Below are positions 1-10,113 of a DNA stretch of 64,000 nt, one piece after another (position 1 is the stretch's first letter; every line of letters begins with the position of its first letter). Source of the stretch: Bradyrhizobium sp. AUGA SZCCT0283 (GTDB lineage Bacteria; Pseudomonadota; Alphaproteobacteria; Rhizobiales; Xanthobacteraceae); NCBI RefSeq assembly GCF_018130385.1, contig NZ_JAFCLU010000005.1, positions 124,001 to 188,000 on the forward strand, read 5' to 3'. The notes beneath the pieces were generated by a model that worked only from the letters and a program-made list of their open reading frames with translations, was not told where the DNA came from and did not search any database. Position numbers and translations under genes: made by a program.

Positions 1-848
1 GGCCGGCCGACGCGAATAATGTATTCGAGCACCAGCGCGGCATAGGTCAGGAGCGGACGCCGTGCATCCGCGACCACCTCGATATCGGCAAGCATGTTGG
101 CCGCCGCCAGCCGGCGCAGGCGCCGCGCGAAATCGAGCGCGTCGGCGGCCGGTATCGAATAGCCGTGCATCACGCGCAGCGGATAGCCGCTCTGGACGAT
201 GTGGATACGCGCCAGCGCGCGCCAGGTGCCGCCGACCGCGTAGAAGGTGCGGCCAACGCCGGCCTTGAGCTGGGCCACGCCGGACAGCTCGTTGCGAACG
301 ATACGCTCGGCGCGCTTCAAGGATTTGTGCGAGAGATCCTGTAGCGCCAGGCTTCCCAGCGGCAGCGTGACGCCGCTGTGGACCCGGTTTTTCTGCACGT
401 CGATCAGTTCGAGCGAGCCGCCGCCGAGATCGCCGACAATGCCGTCGGGATTGTGGATGCCGGAGACGACGCCGAGCGCGGAAAGTTTTGCTTCGCGCGG
501 TCCGGAGAGGATTTGAATCTCCGCGCCGCAGATGCGCTCGGCCTTGGCGATGAAGTCGGGACCGTTCCTGGCGTCGCGGCAGGCGGCGGTGGCGATGGCG
601 AATACGCGTCCCACCTGCTGGATGCGACACAGCGCCCTGAATCGCCGCAGCGCCGTCAGCGCCTTGGCAACCGCGTCCTCCGCCAACAAACCGGTGGTCT
701 GCACCTCGCGGCCGAGCCCGCACAGCGCCTTCTCGTTGAAGATGGTGACGAGGCTGCGCGCCATCGTCTCGTAGACGACGAGACGAACCGAGTTCGAACC
801 GATATCGATGACGGCGACGCTGGAAGCGCGCTTGCGCGGTCGCTTCAC
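1..848 (-). CDS. ppx: Exopolyphosphatase / Ppx-GppA family phosphatase (3' end outside window)
   Basis: The protein is cut by the left window edge; 282 N-terminal residues are present. This ASKHA-fold family removes terminal phosphate from polyphosphate, or from pppGpp, in the cytoplasm. The first phosphate-binding motif reads DIGSNS at residues 15-20 and the second GDLGGGS at residues 139-145; a VGGTWRALAR segment follows near 205. The GTG start has an AAGGGA ribosome site a few bases upstream, and the N-terminus is basic, as is common here. It begins 12 bases after the ppk stop, so the two are almost certainly co-transcribed, pairing polyphosphate synthesis with breakdown. Ppx and GppA cannot be told apart without the missing C-terminus. 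Confidence 0.93.
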   Translation of the reverse strand, partial: MKRPRKRASSVAVIDIGSNSVRLVVYETMARSLVTIFNEKALCGLGREVQTTGLLAEDAVAKALTALRRFRALCRIQQVGRVFAIATAACRDARNGPDFIAKAERICGAEIQILSGPREAKLSALGVVSGIHNPDGIVGDLGGGSLELIDVQKNRVHSGVTLPLGSLALQDLSHKSLKRAERIVRNELSGVAQLKAGVGRTFYAVGGTWRALARIHIVQSGYPLRVMHGYSIPAADALDFARRLRRLAAANMLADIEVVADARRPLLTYAALVLEYIIRVGR

Positions 849-860
849 GGTCGCGGTCCC

Positions 861-3074
861 TTATGAGGATTGCTGGCGCTCGTTACGGCGAGTGAGCCGG
901 CGCGGCGAAGATTCCTTGAGCGACTTTCCACGGCCAGACAGACTCGGATTCGTCATGAAATAGTTGTGCAGATTGAACGGCTCTTCGCCTTTCGCGGCCT
1001 TCATACGCGTTGAGGACCCGTCCGGCAACAACTGCCAGCTCTGCTCGGTATCCTTCAGATTCGCGACCATGATCTGTTCGAGAACCTGCTGATGTACCGT
1101 GGGATTTTGCAATGGGCAGAGGATTTCGACGCGGCGGTCGAGGTTCCGCGGCATCATGTCGGCGGACGAGATATACACAGCCGCTTTCGGGCCGGGCAGG
1201 CCTTGCCCCATACCAAAGCAGTAGATGCGGCCGTGCTCCAGGAAGCGCCCGATGATGGATTTGACCCGGATGTTCTCGGAAAGTCCGGGAATGCCCGGCC
1301 GCAGGCAGCAGATGCCGCGCACCACCAGTTCGATCGAGACGCCGGCCTGCGAGGCCTCGTACAGCGCGTCGATGACGTCAGGGTCGACCAGCGAGTTCAT
1401 CTTCATCCAGATTACGCCCGGCTTGCCATGCCTGGCGTAATTGGTCTCGCCCTTGATGTGTTCGATGATGCGCTTGCGCAGCGTCAGCGGCGACACCGCC
1501 ATGCGCTCGATGTCGCTCGGCTCGGCATAGCCGGTGATGTAGTTGAACACCCGCGCCGCATCGCGGCCGATGATTGGGTCCGAGGTAAAGTATGAGAGGT
1601 CGGTGTAGATGCGCGCGGTGACCGGATGATAATTGCCGGTGCCGGTATGCACATAGGTCGTCAAATTGCCGCCCTCGCGCCGCACCACCATCGACAGCTT
1701 GGCGTGCGTCTTCAGTTCGAGGAAGCCGTAGACCACCTGCACGCCGGCGCGTTCGAGGTCGCGCGCCCAGCGGATATTGGCTTCCTCGTCGAACCGCGCC
1801 TTCAGCTCGATCAGCGCCGTCACCGATTTGCCGGCCTCGGCTGCTTCGGCAAGCGTGCGCACGATCGGGGAATTGTTCGAGGTGCGGTACAGCGTCTGCT
1901 TGATGGCGACGACATCGGGATCGCGGGCGGCCTGCTGCAAGAACTGCACGACGACGTCGAAGGATTCGTAAGGATGGTGGACGATGAGATCTTTCTGCCG
2001 GATCGCGGCGAAAATGTCGCCGCCGTGGTCGCGCACCCGCTCGGGATGGCGCGGCACATAGGGCGTGAATTCGAGGTCGGGGCGGTCGAGCCGCGTGAGC
2101 TGTGAGAGTTCGTTCATCGCCAGTACGCCGTCGACCAGAAACACCTCGTCGTCGGCGGCGGAAAGCGCCTGTTGGACGAAGGCGCGCAGCGCTTCCGGCA
2201 TCTTGGCTTCCATCTCGAGCCGGATCACCGAACCTCGCCGCCGCCGCTTCAGCGCGGTCTCGAACAGGCGGACCAGATCTTCGGCCTCTTCCTCGATTTC
2301 GAGTTCGGAGTCCCTGATGATGCGGAAGGCGCCCTGGCCCTTGACGGTGTAGCCGGGGAACAGGCGGCCGATGAACAGGCCGGTAGCCTGCTCCAGCGGA
2401 ATCAGGTGCACCGCGCCGTCCTTGCCCGCGGGCATGCGGATGAAGCGGTCGATCTTGCCGGGCATGCGGATCAGCGCGTTCATCGGCTTGCCGTCGGACA
2501 CCCGCGCCAACTGCAGCGCGATGGTGAAGCCGAGGCTGGGGATGAACGGGAACGGGTGCGCCGGATCGATCGCCAGCGGCGTCAGCAGCGGGAAGATGTT
2601 GCGGAGGAAGTGATCCTCGAGCCAGCCGCGCTCCGTCTTGGTGAAGTCGTGGCCGTCGACCAGAATGATGCCGGCCTCCGACAGGGTGGTACGCAGATCG
2701 CGCCAGATCGCCTGCTGGTCGGATGCAAGCTCCGAAACCGTCTTGTTGATGAGGACGAGCTGCTCGGCCGGGGTCATGCCGTCGGGGCTGCGTTCGGCGA
2801 TACCTTCACGGACCTGCGCCTTGATACCGGCGACGCGGACCATGAAGAACTCATCGAGGTTATTGGCGGAAATCGACAGGAACCGGACCCGCTCGAGCAC
2901 GGGATGGCCGGGATTGACCGCCTCTTCGAGTACCCGGCGGTTGAAATGTAGCCAGGAAAGCTCGCGGTTAATGAAGCGCTCCGGGCTCGTGGCAATCGTG
3001 GGAGGAGCCTCGGCGCCAGGTTCTTTTTCTTTTATTTCAATAACTTGTGCCGATTCCATAAAGCTATGATCCAT
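861..3074 (-). CDS. ppk: Polyphosphate kinase 1
   Basis: A 737-residue PPK1, which polymerises the gamma-phosphate of ATP into polyphosphate. The N-terminal domain carries [16 protein letters not shown] and [17 protein letters not shown], typical of the family, and the middle has the [15 protein letters not shown] stretch. The phospholipase-D-like catalytic part contains KTHAKLSMV and HTGTGNYHP, the histidine-bearing active-site segments. Length is close to the usual 690-740. The N-terminal 30 residues are acidic and probably disordered. Two possible ATG starts lie five codons apart; the outer one is used here because neither has a clear ribosome site. It is followed at once by ppx and preceded by hdaA on the same strand. 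Confidence 0.96.
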   Translation of the reverse strand: MDHSFMESAQVIEIKEKEPGAEAPPTIATSPERFINRELSWLHFNRRVLEEAVNPGHPVLERVRFLSISANNLDEFFMVRVAGIKAQVREGIAERSPDGMTPAEQLVLINKTVSELASDQQAIWRDLRTTLSEAGIILVDGHDFTKTERGWLEDHFLRNIFPLLTPLAIDPAHPFPFIPSLGFTIALQLARVSDGKPMNALIRMPGKIDRFIRMPAGKDGAVHLIPLEQATGLFIGRLFPGYTVKGQGAFRIIRDSELEIEEEAEDLVRLFETALKRRRRGSVIRLEMEAKMPEALRAFVQQALSAADDEVFLVDGVLAMNELSQLTRLDRPDLEFTPYVPRHPERVRDHGGDIFAAIRQKDLIVHHPYESFDVVVQFLQQAARDPDVVAIKQTLYRTSNNSPIVRTLAEAAEAGKSVTALIELKARFDEEANIRWARDLERAGVQVVYGFLELKTHAKLSMVVRREGGNLTTYVHTGTGNYHPVTARIYTDLSYFTSDPIIGRDAARVFNYITGYAEPSDIERMAVSPLTLRKRIIEHIKGETNYARHGKPGVIWMKMNSLVDPDVIDALYEASQAGVSIELVVRGICCLRPGIPGLSENIRVKSIIGRFLEHGRIYCFGMGQGLPGPKAAVYISSADMMPRNLDRRVEILCPLQNPTVHQQVLEQIMVANLKDTEQSWQLLPDGSSTRMKAAKGEEPFNLHNYFMTNPSLSGRGKSLKESSPRRLTRRNERQQSS

Positions 3075-3208
3075 CTCGGGAGAGGCGCGGGGCTAATTTA
3101 GGGGGAATGCGGCCCGCAGCATGTGATACGCCGATGACGTTTCAATGACATTGATGTTCCGCCCCGAGCCGCCGTCAAGGCGGCAGGAAGCAGCACGCAG
3201 TGCTCCGA

Positions 3209-3886
3209 TCAGGCGTTACGCAGCAGTTCCGCAGCCAGCGCCCGGGTCACCGGCCGGCCGAGCCGCAGCGCCTCGGTATCCAGGAGGTCGACCGCTTGGC
3301 GGGCGGCGGCATAGGAGCGCTCGATCCGGTTGACGAGGTAGCTCACGACCGTCTCGTCGATGCTCAATTGGCGGTCCGCGCAGAATTTGACGATCAGGCC
3401 GCGAAACAACAGGTCGTCGGGCGGCAATAGCGACACAATGGGCGCGGCGCGCAGCCGCGACCTGAGATCGCGCAGTTCGACCTCGAACGCGACCGGCGGA
3501 ACGCGCCCCGTGATCAGGACGAAGGCCTCATCCTCGCGCGCCAGGTTCAGGAGGTGAAACATCGCGCGTTCGTCGAAGTCGGCCGGTCTCAGGTCTTCGA
3601 CCACCAGCGCGCCGGTCGCGAGCGCGCCGGGGACGGCAGCGGGGTTAAGCGCGTGCGCCGATATCGCGCGCGCACCGGCCTGTTCGGCCCAAATCGCGGC
3701 GAGATGGCTCTTGCCGGAGCCCTCCGGTCCCACCAGCAGCATGATGCGGTTCGGCCAGTCCGGCCAGCTTTCGATTAGCGACAGCGCGGCTTCATTGGCA
3801 GGCCCTTCGAGGAAGTTGTCGCGGGTCAGGCTCTCCGCATGCGGCAGCGCAAAGGCAAGCTGACGAGGTTGAACGCGAACTGCCAC
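3209..3886 (-). CDS. hdaA: DnaA-related regulatory ATPase HdaA
   Basis: About 225 residues, a single DnaA-like AAA+ module without the DNA-binding domain IV. Family members act with the DNA polymerase sliding clamp to make DnaA hydrolyse ATP after initiation. A clamp-binding-like QLAFALPH is seen at residues 9-16, Walker A GPEGSGKS at 53-60 and a degenerate Walker B (VVEDL) near 95-99. A sensor II-like helix with SYAAARQAVDLLD lies near the C-terminus. I chose the GTG at 3886, which has GGAGA five bases upstream; an upstream in-frame GTG at 3898 overlaps that site. Placement before ppk-ppx matches the order I recall from other alphaproteobacteria. Confidence 0.88.
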   Translation of the reverse strand: MAVRVQPRQLAFALPHAESLTRDNFLEGPANEAALSLIESWPDWPNRIMLLVGPEGSGKSHLAAIWAEQAGARAISAHALNPAAVPGALATGALVVEDLRPADFDERAMFHLLNLAREDEAFVLITGRVPPVAFEVELRDLRSRLRAAPIVSLLPPDDLLFRGLIVKFCADRQLSIDETVVSYLVNRIERSYAAARQAVDLLDTEALRLGRPVTRALAAELLRNA

Positions 3887-3920
3887 GCAAATCTCCACGA
3901 CCGGATCTTACAGCCTTCAT

Positions 3921-4020
3921 AGCGTTTTCAAGCGAAGTGGGCACCGGTTCGCATAGCAGTCAAGTTTACGCAGACTGCGTAGACTTGTCTGCGGTAGAAA
4001 ACGCATCAAAACAAAAAGGA
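3921..4020. repeat. Interspersed palindromic repeat, family C (copy 1, with nested palindrome)
   Basis: It starts with AGCGTTTTCAAGCGAAGTGG and ends with GAAAACGCATCAAAACAAAAA, the two halves of a repeat seen four more times in the window (near 19300, 36033, 45871 and 49543). Between the halves this copy carries an extra segment containing a near-perfect palindrome: 12-base arms at 3962-3973 and 3975-3986 with 11 of 12 complementary. It fills the gap between hdaA and the phosphatidyltransferase gene. Confidence 0.7.
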
Positions 4021-4023
4021 CGG

Positions 4024-4566
4024 TTAGCGCGCGTCGATCGTGCTCATGTGCCGCACCCACTCGACGAGATAGAGCGAGACGGAAACCAAAGTAAAGACCG
4101 TAACAAAACCCATCAGGATCACGTCATAGGGCGCCGGCTTGAAATTGAACCCGAGCGAAGCCAGAACCAGCGCCGCGAACGCCACCTGCGCCACCGTGTT
4201 GAGCTTCGACACCATCAGCGGTTTCATCGGGATCGGCTTGTCGAACAGCCATGACACGATCACGGCCGTGACGATCATGATGTCGCGCGACACCACGAGG
4301 ATGACGAGCCAGCGCGGAACCGCGCCCCAGATGCCGAGTGCCACGAAGATCGACACCAAAAGCGCCTTGTCGGCGAGCGGGTCGAGCAGGGCGCCCAGTT
4401 CACTCGCCATGTTGAACCGCTTGGCGAGAAAGCCGTCGACGGCGTCGCTGACGCCTGCAATGACGAAGATCGCGAAGGCGATCTCCATCTGGCTGGAAAC
4501 GATCGCCCAGACGATGACCGGCACCAGAATGATGCGGCCCAGCGTAATGATATTCGGAATACTCAA
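4024..4566 (-). CDS. pgsA: CDP-alcohol phosphatidyltransferase, PgsA-like
   Basis: A 180-residue integral membrane enzyme of the family that transfers a phosphatidyl group from CDP-diacylglycerol to an alcohol, here probably glycerol-3-phosphate. The family motif is clear: D41, D44, G45, A48, then G58, D62 and D66 with normal spacing. The usual arginine after A48 is lysine (K49), with an arginine next to it. About five to six hydrophobic segments follow. The start is TTG with GGGAAG about eight bases upstream. It diverges from purM with about 150 bases between. A related alcohol acceptor, and so a different phospholipid, is possible. Confidence 0.85.
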   Translation of the reverse strand: MSIPNIITLGRIILVPVIVWAIVSSQMEIAFAIFVIAGVSDAVDGFLAKRFNMASELGALLDPLADKALLVSIFVALGIWGAVPRWLVILVVSRDIMIVTAVIVSWLFDKPIPMKPLMVSKLNTVAQVAFAALVLASLGFNFKPAPYDVILMGFVTVFTLVSVSLYLVEWVRHMSTIDAR

Positions 4567-4715
4567 CTCGGTCGCTTCCCGGCTCCCGGCCTAAATCCGG
4601 CCCCTGGCGGGTTCTGCCGGTTCTTATCTACATAGTATATGCGCCAAGCGCTTGCGAGCCATTGCAGGATCGCGGAATTCCTCGTAACCAGCCGTCATCA
4701 TACTGGAATTTGGGC

Positions 4716-5801
4716 ATGATCGACCGCAAGAACGGGCTCACTTACGCGGATTCGGGCGTCGATATCGATGCGGGCAACCGCCTGGTCGATCTCATCAAGC
4801 CGATGGTCCGCGCTACCGCCCGGGCGGGCGCGGACGCCGAAATCGGCGGATTCGGCGGCCTGTTCGACCTCAAGGCGGCGGGTTTCAAGGACCCGGTTCT
4901 GGTGGCGGCGACCGACGGCGTCGGCACCAAGGTCAAGATCGCGATCGAGACCGGCCTGCATGGCGGAATTGGCATCGACCTGGTGGCGATGTCGGTCAAC
5001 GACCTCGTGGTGCAGGGCGCGGAACCGCTGTTCTTCCTCGACTATTTTGCCTGCGGCAAGCTCGACCCCGAGGCGGCTGCGGCCATCGTGGCCGGCGTCG
5101 CCGAGGGTTGCCGGGAAGCCGGTTGCGCCCTGATTGGCGGCGAGACCGCCGAAATGCCGGGGCTCTACAAGGACGGCGATTACGACCTCGCGGGCTTTGC
5201 GGTTGGCGCCGCCGAGCGCGGCACGCTGCTGCCGAGTGGGGATATCGCCGTGGGCGATGCGGTGATCGGATTGGCCTCGTCGGGGGTGCACTCCAACGGT
5301 TTTTCGCTGGTCCGCAAGATTGTGGAAAACTCGGGCCTCGGCTTCGATGCGCCGGCGCCGTTCTCGCCGGTCATGACGCTGGGCGGTGCGCTGCTGGCGC
5401 CGACCAAGCTCTATGTGAAATCCTGCCTGCGCGCGATCCGCGAGACCGGAGCCATCAAGGGACTCGCGCATATCACCGGCGGCGGCTTCACCGACAACAT
5501 TCCACGCGTGCTGCCAAAACATCTCGGCGTCGGCATCGACCTGGCGCGGCTGCCAGTGCTGCCGGTGTTCAAATGGCTGGCGGCGCAGGGCGGCATCGCC
5601 GAACTCGAATTGCTGCGCACCTTCAACTGCGGCATCGGCATGATCGCCATCGTCAGGCCGGATGCGGTCGAGCAGGTGACGCAGGTGCTGACCGAAAGCG
5701 GCGAGACCGTCGCTCTGCTCGGCGAGGTGATCCCGGCCCGGCGCGACGAGGATGGCGAGCATCGCGTGATCTACAACGGCCACCTCGATCTCGCGCAATG
5801 A
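4716..5801 (+). CDS. purM: Phosphoribosylformylglycinamidine cyclo-ligase (AIR synthetase)
   Basis: This enzyme makes aminoimidazole ribotide from FGAM using ATP, the fifth step of purine synthesis. The protein is 361 residues, slightly longer than the usual 345. Recognisable blocks are the N-terminal [18 protein letters not shown], the [12 protein letters not shown] nucleotide segment, [29 protein letters not shown] and [16 protein letters not shown]. The ATG at 4716 is chosen because family homology starts there; the open frame extends 18 codons further up without similarity. Its stop overlaps the purN start by ATGA, so purM and purN are translationally coupled. Confidence 0.97.
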   Translation: MIDRKNGLTYADSGVDIDAGNRLVDLIKPMVRATARAGADAEIGGFGGLFDLKAAGFKDPVLVAATDGVGTKVKIAIETGLHGGIGIDLVAMSVNDLVVQGAEPLFFLDYFACGKLDPEAAAAIVAGVAEGCREAGCALIGGETAEMPGLYKDGDYDLAGFAVGAAERGTLLPSGDIAVGDAVIGLASSGVHSNGFSLVRKIVENSGLGFDAPAPFSPVMTLGGALLAPTKLYVKSCLRAIRETGAIKGLAHITGGGFTDNIPRVLPKHLGVGIDLARLPVLPVFKWLAAQGGIAELELLRTFNCGIGMIAIVRPDAVEQVTQVLTESGETVALLGEVIPARRDEDGEHRVIYNGHLDLAQ

Positions 5802-6451
5802 AGCGTCGCACAGCCATCCTGATTTCCGGGCGCGGCTCCAACATGGCCGCGCTGATCGACGCTGCGAAAGCGCCGGATTTCCCGGCCGAGATCGTCGCGG
5901 TCATCTCCAACCGGGCCGATGCGGCTGGGCTCGCGAAGGCAGCCGCGAGCGGCATCCCGACGATGGTCATCGAGAGCAAGCCGTTCGGCAAGGATCGCGC
6001 CGGCTTCGAAGCCGTCCTGCAGCGGGCGCTGGACGAGAAAAACGTCGAGCTGATCTGTCTCGGCGGGTTCATGCGGCTTTTCACCGCCGAATTCGTGCAG
6101 CGCTGGTACGGCAGGATGCTCAACATTCACCCTTCGCTGCTGCCGTCCTTTCCGGGCCTTGATCCGCACGGCCAGGCGTTGCAGGCCGGGGTGAAGATCT
6201 CGGGCGCGACCGTGCATTTCGTGATCCCCGAAACCGACGCCGGCCCGATCATCATGCAGGGTGCGGTCACGGTGACCGATGGCGACACGCCGGAGACGCT
6301 GTCGCAGCGCATCCTCGGCATCGAGCATCGCATCTACCCGGAGGCGCTGCGTTTGCTGGCGAGCGGCAAGCTTCGCCTCGAAGGCGACGTCTGCAAGGTC
6401 GCCGACAGCACTGAGCGCGACGGCACCCTGATTTCGCCGCGGACGATCTGA
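5798..6451 (+). CDS. purN: Phosphoribosylglycinamide formyltransferase
   Basis: A 217-residue PurN that formylates GAR from 10-formyl-tetrahydrofolate in the third step of purine synthesis. The phosphate-binding [12 protein letters not shown] is at residues 9-20. The catalytic asparagine, histidine and aspartate are N109, H111 and D147, equivalent to N106, H108 and D144 in E. coli. The HPSLLPSF block follows the catalytic asparagine. The ATG start at 5798 overlaps the purM stop (ATGA). The loop after it reads GLDPHGQAL instead of the more familiar GLHTHRQAL, a variation at the substrate side that I take as lineage-specific. Confidence 0.96.
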   Translation: MKRRTAILISGRGSNMAALIDAAKAPDFPAEIVAVISNRADAAGLAKAAASGIPTMVIESKPFGKDRAGFEAVLQRALDEKNVELICLGGFMRLFTAEFVQRWYGRMLNIHPSLLPSFPGLDPHGQALQAGVKISGATVHFVIPETDAGPIIMQGAVTVTDGDTPETLSQRILGIEHRIYPEALRLLASGKLRLEGDVCKVADSTERDGTLISPRTI

Positions 6452-6515
6452 TATTATCCGCTCGCATGCGCGAACGGGTGCGATAACCGCGCTCCGCAAC
6501 ATCCATCGAGGTTCC

Positions 6516-7247
6516 ATGATCACGCTCTATGGCTCCGGGCCCAATTTCGGCCTTCCCGACGCAAGCCCGTTCGTGACAAAGGCCGAGACCTTGTTGCGGA
6601 TGTCGAAACTCCCGTTCAAAAAGGCGCTGATGAGCTTTTCGAAGGCGCCCAAGGGCAAGATTCCCTACATCGAGGACGATGGCCAGTTGCTCGGCGATTC
6701 CACCCTGATCCGCTGGCACCTCGAAAAGAAATACGGCATCGATTTCGACCAGGGCCTCACCGCCGAACAGCTCGCCATTGCCTGGGCGTTCGAGAAAATG
6801 GCGGAAGACAATCTGTACTGGGCCAGCGTCTATTTCCGCTGGATGATCGATGACAATTTCCGCAAAGGGCCGGTCAATTTCTTCAAGGGCGTGCCTGCGC
6901 CGGTCCGGCCCGTCGTCGTGTCGATGATCCGCCGCCGCCTGCGCAAGACCTTGCACGGGCAGGGGATCGGCCGTCACTCCGCCGACGAGATCACCGCGAT
7001 CGGAATCCGCTCGATCGATGCGATGGCGGCCTATCTCGGCGACAAGCCGTTCTTCATGGGCAACGCGCCAGTCGGTATCGACGCCACGATGTTCGCTTTC
7101 GCAGTCAGTGCGATTTGTCCACTGTTCGAATCGGACCTGCAGCGGGCGGCCGCAAGCCATGACAATTTGCGGCGTTATGTCGGCCGAATGACCGCGCGAT
7201 TCTACCCGGAACTCCAGGAGATTGCGGGTTGCGAAGCGGCGGCCTGA
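6516..7247 (+). CDS. Glutathione S-transferase-like protein
   Basis: 243 residues with an N-terminal thioredoxin-like fold (ITLYGSGPNFGLPDASPFVTKAE) followed by an all-helical C-terminal domain. The GKIPYIEDDGQLLGDSTLIRWHL segment has the cis-proline and the glutathione gamma-glutamyl contact region (DST) of GSTs. The C-terminal domain, with DKPFFMGNAPVGIDATMFAF, resembles the metaxin/failed-axon-connections branch more than classical beta-class GSTs. No signal peptide is visible, so it is probably cytoplasmic. It begins 64 bases after purN; the link to purine genes is probably only positional. The substrate cannot be told. Confidence 0.85.
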   Translation: MITLYGSGPNFGLPDASPFVTKAETLLRMSKLPFKKALMSFSKAPKGKIPYIEDDGQLLGDSTLIRWHLEKKYGIDFDQGLTAEQLAIAWAFEKMAEDNLYWASVYFRWMIDDNFRKGPVNFFKGVPAPVRPVVVSMIRRRLRKTLHGQGIGRHSADEITAIGIRSIDAMAAYLGDKPFFMGNAPVGIDATMFAFAVSAICPLFESDLQRAAASHDNLRRYVGRMTARFYPELQEIAGCEAAA

Positions 7248-7477
7248 GCCCGATTGCACCTCGGATTGCAACACGAGTTTTGGCGTTCGCAAGGCTTCGG
7301 CGGGTGCCGGCAAATCGATTGGCGCTTCCGCGAGCTGTGGCAACCGGACAACAATGGCGCGTATTCGGCAGTGCGGCGGGGGGCCAACCGATTGACCCTT
7401 CGCGCGAACTGGGGGCAAATCGCTCCGGTTGAGCGGGATTTGCGCATTTTTCGGGCCGGCGCTTCTGCCTTTTAGGA

Positions 7478-8626
7478 ATGGATTGCATGCGCTGCTCATC
7501 GCGGCTTTCGCGGGCACGAAAAATCGGGATCGACGGTGCGCTCGCGCGGCTTGCCGCGATCGTGTTCGTCCTCATAGGCATCATGTCGGCGGCGCAGGCG
7601 CAATCGCCGACGCCGACGCCCACTCCGACACCCACGCCTTCGCCGACGCCAAGCCCGACGCCGACGGTGATCAATTCGGTGGTCGCCTCAGACGCGGCGC
7701 TGGCAGATCTTGGCAGCAATTTCCTGCAGCGGCTGGGTAACCTGCAGAGCAACGGCCTCAGCCGCCTGCAGCGGACCAATCCCGGCGGCGGCGGCGCCTC
7801 GGAGAGTACGGAAGCGCCGCGCTACCGGACCTGGTTCGAAGGCTACGGGAACTATACGAAGACGGGCGCGGTCGGCGATTTCGTCGGCGATAGCAGAAAG
7901 ATCTGGGGCGGTGTCGCCGGGATCGGCGCGCGGGTGGCGCCGGGCATCAATATCGGCTTTTCCGTCGACCAGAGCCGCTCGGCGATCGATATTCCGCTCG
8001 CGCTGCAATCGGCGACGATCGACCTGACCCAGATCGGTTTTACGGCCTCTGTCGACAGTGGGCCGTGGACCTGGGCCAGCGCGGCGGTGCACGGCTTCGG
8101 CAACATCAATTCGCGCCGCGACACCGGCTTTGGCCTGGCGACCGCCGGATACAATGCGCGGCTCGACGGCGTCTTGAGCGAGATCAGCTATTACTGGACC
8201 AGGGAGCAGGGCCGCATCGTGCCCAAGGCCGCGTTCGAATATGTCCATGCGCGGACCGGGGCGTTGCAGGAGATCGGCGGCCTCGATCCCGTGACGGCGA
8301 CCGGCGCCACCGTGCAGCGCGGGCGGCTGCTGATCGGCGCGGAGATCGGCCATTACTGGATCTTCGACGGCAAGATCTTCGACCTGTCGGGCTACGGCAA
8401 GTTCGTCGACAATGTCGTGCAGAATTTTTCCGACATTACCGTCAGCCAGGGCGTGCAGAGTATTACGTTCCAGGGTATCGGCGAGAGCCGGTACGGCGCC
8501 GATGCCGGCGCCTCGGCATCGCTGAGCCTTACCAACACCGCGCGGCTGTACGTCAATTACGACGCCAAATTACGCGCTGCGATGCAGTCGCATCAGGGCA
8601 CGCTGGGGCTGGAGTTGAAGTGGTAA
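7478..8626 (+). CDS. Autotransporter beta-barrel-like outer membrane protein with Thr-Pro repeat stalk
   Basis: 382 residues. A hydrophobic signal segment (about residues 22-41, ending AQAQ) is followed by a run of Thr-Pro/Ser-Pro repeats at about 44-62. A short linker and a C-terminal part of about 270 residues then show alternating amphipathic strands typical of an autotransporter barrel (for example YRTWFEGYGNYTKTG, GIGARVAPGINIGFSVDQS). The protein ends in LELKW, an aromatic C-terminal residue as expected for assembly by the BAM complex. There is no large passenger, so this is a barrel with a short proline-rich extension rather than a full autotransporter. The exact start is uncertain because three ATG codons precede the hydrophobic segment. 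Confidence 0.8.
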   Translation: MDCMRCSSRLSRARKIGIDGALARLAAIVFVLIGIMSAAQAQSPTPTPTPTPTPSPTPSPTPTVINSVVASDAALADLGSNFLQRLGNLQSNGLSRLQRTNPGGGGASESTEAPRYRTWFEGYGNYTKTGAVGDFVGDSRKIWGGVAGIGARVAPGINIGFSVDQSRSAIDIPLALQSATIDLTQIGFTASVDSGPWTWASAAVHGFGNINSRRDTGFGLATAGYNARLDGVLSEISYYWTREQGRIVPKAAFEYVHARTGALQEIGGLDPVTATGATVQRGRLLIGAEIGHYWIFDGKIFDLSGYGKFVDNVVQNFSDITVSQGVQSITFQGIGESRYGADAGASASLSLTNTARLYVNYDAKLRAAMQSHQGTLGLELKW

Positions 8627-8671
8627 GAGCTGAATGCAGGTTCCTGCTTCAGCCGCGCCGGTCCAAGACCC

Positions 8672-8769
8672 GTCATCCTGAGGTGCGAGCGTAGCGAGCC
8701 TCGAAGGATGAGCGGCCCGTGGCCGTCGCCCTTCGAGGGCCACGCTGCGCGCGGCCACCTCAGGGTGAC
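8672..8769. repeat. Palindromic repeat family A (copy 1)
   Basis: The element begins GTCATCCTGAGGTGCGAGC and ends GGCCACCTCAGGGTGAC, so its ends are imperfect inverted repeats; inner arms with CCTCGAAGGATG and CCCTTCGAGG form a second palindrome. A second copy lies at 40310-40404. It sits between the convergent ends of the porin-like gene and rnd and may help terminate both transcripts. Confidence 0.8.
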
Positions 8770-8794
8770 GGATCACTTGGTTCGCAAGCTGAGA

Positions 8795-9943
8795 TCAGGC
8801 CCGCTCGACCCTGACGACGCGGCCTTTTTCGATCGCAAGCGCCAGCCTGCCGTGTTTCAGCGCCAGCGCTGCTTCGCCGAACAATTCGCGGCGCCAGCCA
8901 TGGAGCGCGGCGACATCGGCCTGGTCGTCGGCGGCGATCTGGTCGAGATCGTCGACGGTGGCGATCACCTTGCTGGCGACGGCGTGGCGTTCCGACGTCA
9001 TCCGCAGCAGCACCTTCAGGAGTTCGACGGTCGCAGCGCCATTGGAATTGCCGCGCGGCTTTTCGATCTTCGGCAGCGTGTGGGGATCGCGGGCGAGGCC
9101 GCGCTGCACGGCGGCGATGATATCGGTGCCCCATTTGGAGCGGTCAAAGCCCTTCGGCAGCGAGCGCAGGCCGGCGAGGCGCTCCAGTGAGGTCGGGGCA
9201 TGGGTGGCGATGTCGCCGACCGCATCGTCCTTCAGCACGCGCGAGCGCGGCACGTCGCGGCTTTGCGCTTCCTGCTCGCGCCAGGCCGCGACTTCCATCA
9301 GCACCGCGAGCTCCTTCGGCTTGCGCACGCGCGTCTTGAGCCGCTCCCAGGCGCGCTCGGGGTGGAAATCGTAGGTCCTGGGCGAGGTCAGGACTTCCAT
9401 CTCCTCACTGACCCAATCGCTGCGGCCGCGCTTCTTCAGGTCGGCGTCGAGCGCTGCAAAGACGTCGCGCAGATGGGTGACGTCGGAGACGGCGTAGTGC
9501 ATCTGCTCGGGCGTCAGTGGCCGGCGCGACCAGTCGGTGAAGCGGTGGGTCTTGTCCGGCCGGTGACCGGTGACGCGCTCGACGAGCTGGTCATAGGCGA
9601 TGCTGTCGCCATAACCGAGCACCATGGCGGCGACCTGCGTATCGAAGATCGGGTGCGGAATGGTGCCGGACTGGTGCCAGACGATCTCGATGTCCTGGCG
9701 GGCGGCGTGAAACACCTTCAGCACGGCCTCGTTGCCCATCAGCTCAAAGAACGGCTTGAGGTCGATGCCGGGCGCCAGCGTGTCGACCACGACAGCTTCG
9801 TCCGCGCTCGCCATCTGAACGACGCATAGCAGGGGGTAGTAGGTCGTCTCCCGCAGGAACTCGGTGTCGACGGTGATGACCTTGTGCTGGGCGAGCCGGG
9901 AGCAGGCGGCGGCGAGGTCGGAAGTGGTGGTAATCAGATCCAT
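8795..9943 (-). CDS. rnd: Ribonuclease D
   Basis: A 382-residue RNase D, a 3'-5' exoribonuclease that trims tRNA precursors. The DEDDy exonuclease domain opens with [13 protein letters not shown] (D26 and E28), and continues through [12 protein letters not shown] and the [13 protein letters not shown] motif with the tyrosine and aspartate of the last metal site. A C-terminal HRDC-like helical region follows. I start at the ATG at 9943, where similarity begins; an 18-codon upstream extension has none. Length matches E. coli Rnd (375). In other alphaproteobacteria rnd sits near ppk, ppx and aspS; here it is separated from them by inserted accessory genes. Confidence 0.93.
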   Translation of the reverse strand: MDLITTTSDLAAACSRLAQHKVITVDTEFLRETTYYPLLCVVQMASADEAVVVDTLAPGIDLKPFFELMGNEAVLKVFHAARQDIEIVWHQSGTIPHPIFDTQVAAMVLGYGDSIAYDQLVERVTGHRPDKTHRFTDWSRRPLTPEQMHYAVSDVTHLRDVFAALDADLKKRGRSDWVSEEMEVLTSPRTYDFHPERAWERLKTRVRKPKELAVLMEVAAWREQEAQSRDVPRSRVLKDDAVGDIATHAPTSLERLAGLRSLPKGFDRSKWGTDIIAAVQRGLARDPHTLPKIEKPRGNSNGAATVELLKVLLRMTSERHAVASKVIATVDDLDQIAADDQADVAALHGWRRELFGEAALALKHGRLALAIEKGRVVRVERA

Positions 9944-10113
9944 GAACAATCCATGACGCGTCGGACAGGCGTTCTGCCGAAAACGCTGATATGTCAAGGG
10001 TGTTGGGTCGGATTTGAGCCCTGCATTTGAGCCTGAGCACGGCTTTTTTGCGTCCGTCTGGCGGCCGTTGGGTTCACGCTTGCCTGCGATCTGTCATTCT
10101 TTTCGAATTCGGA

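Noticed and set aside
4698..5798. 366-codon frame opposite purM
   Set aside because: Antisense shadow of a clear purM gene; composition and length are typical of high-GC shadows.
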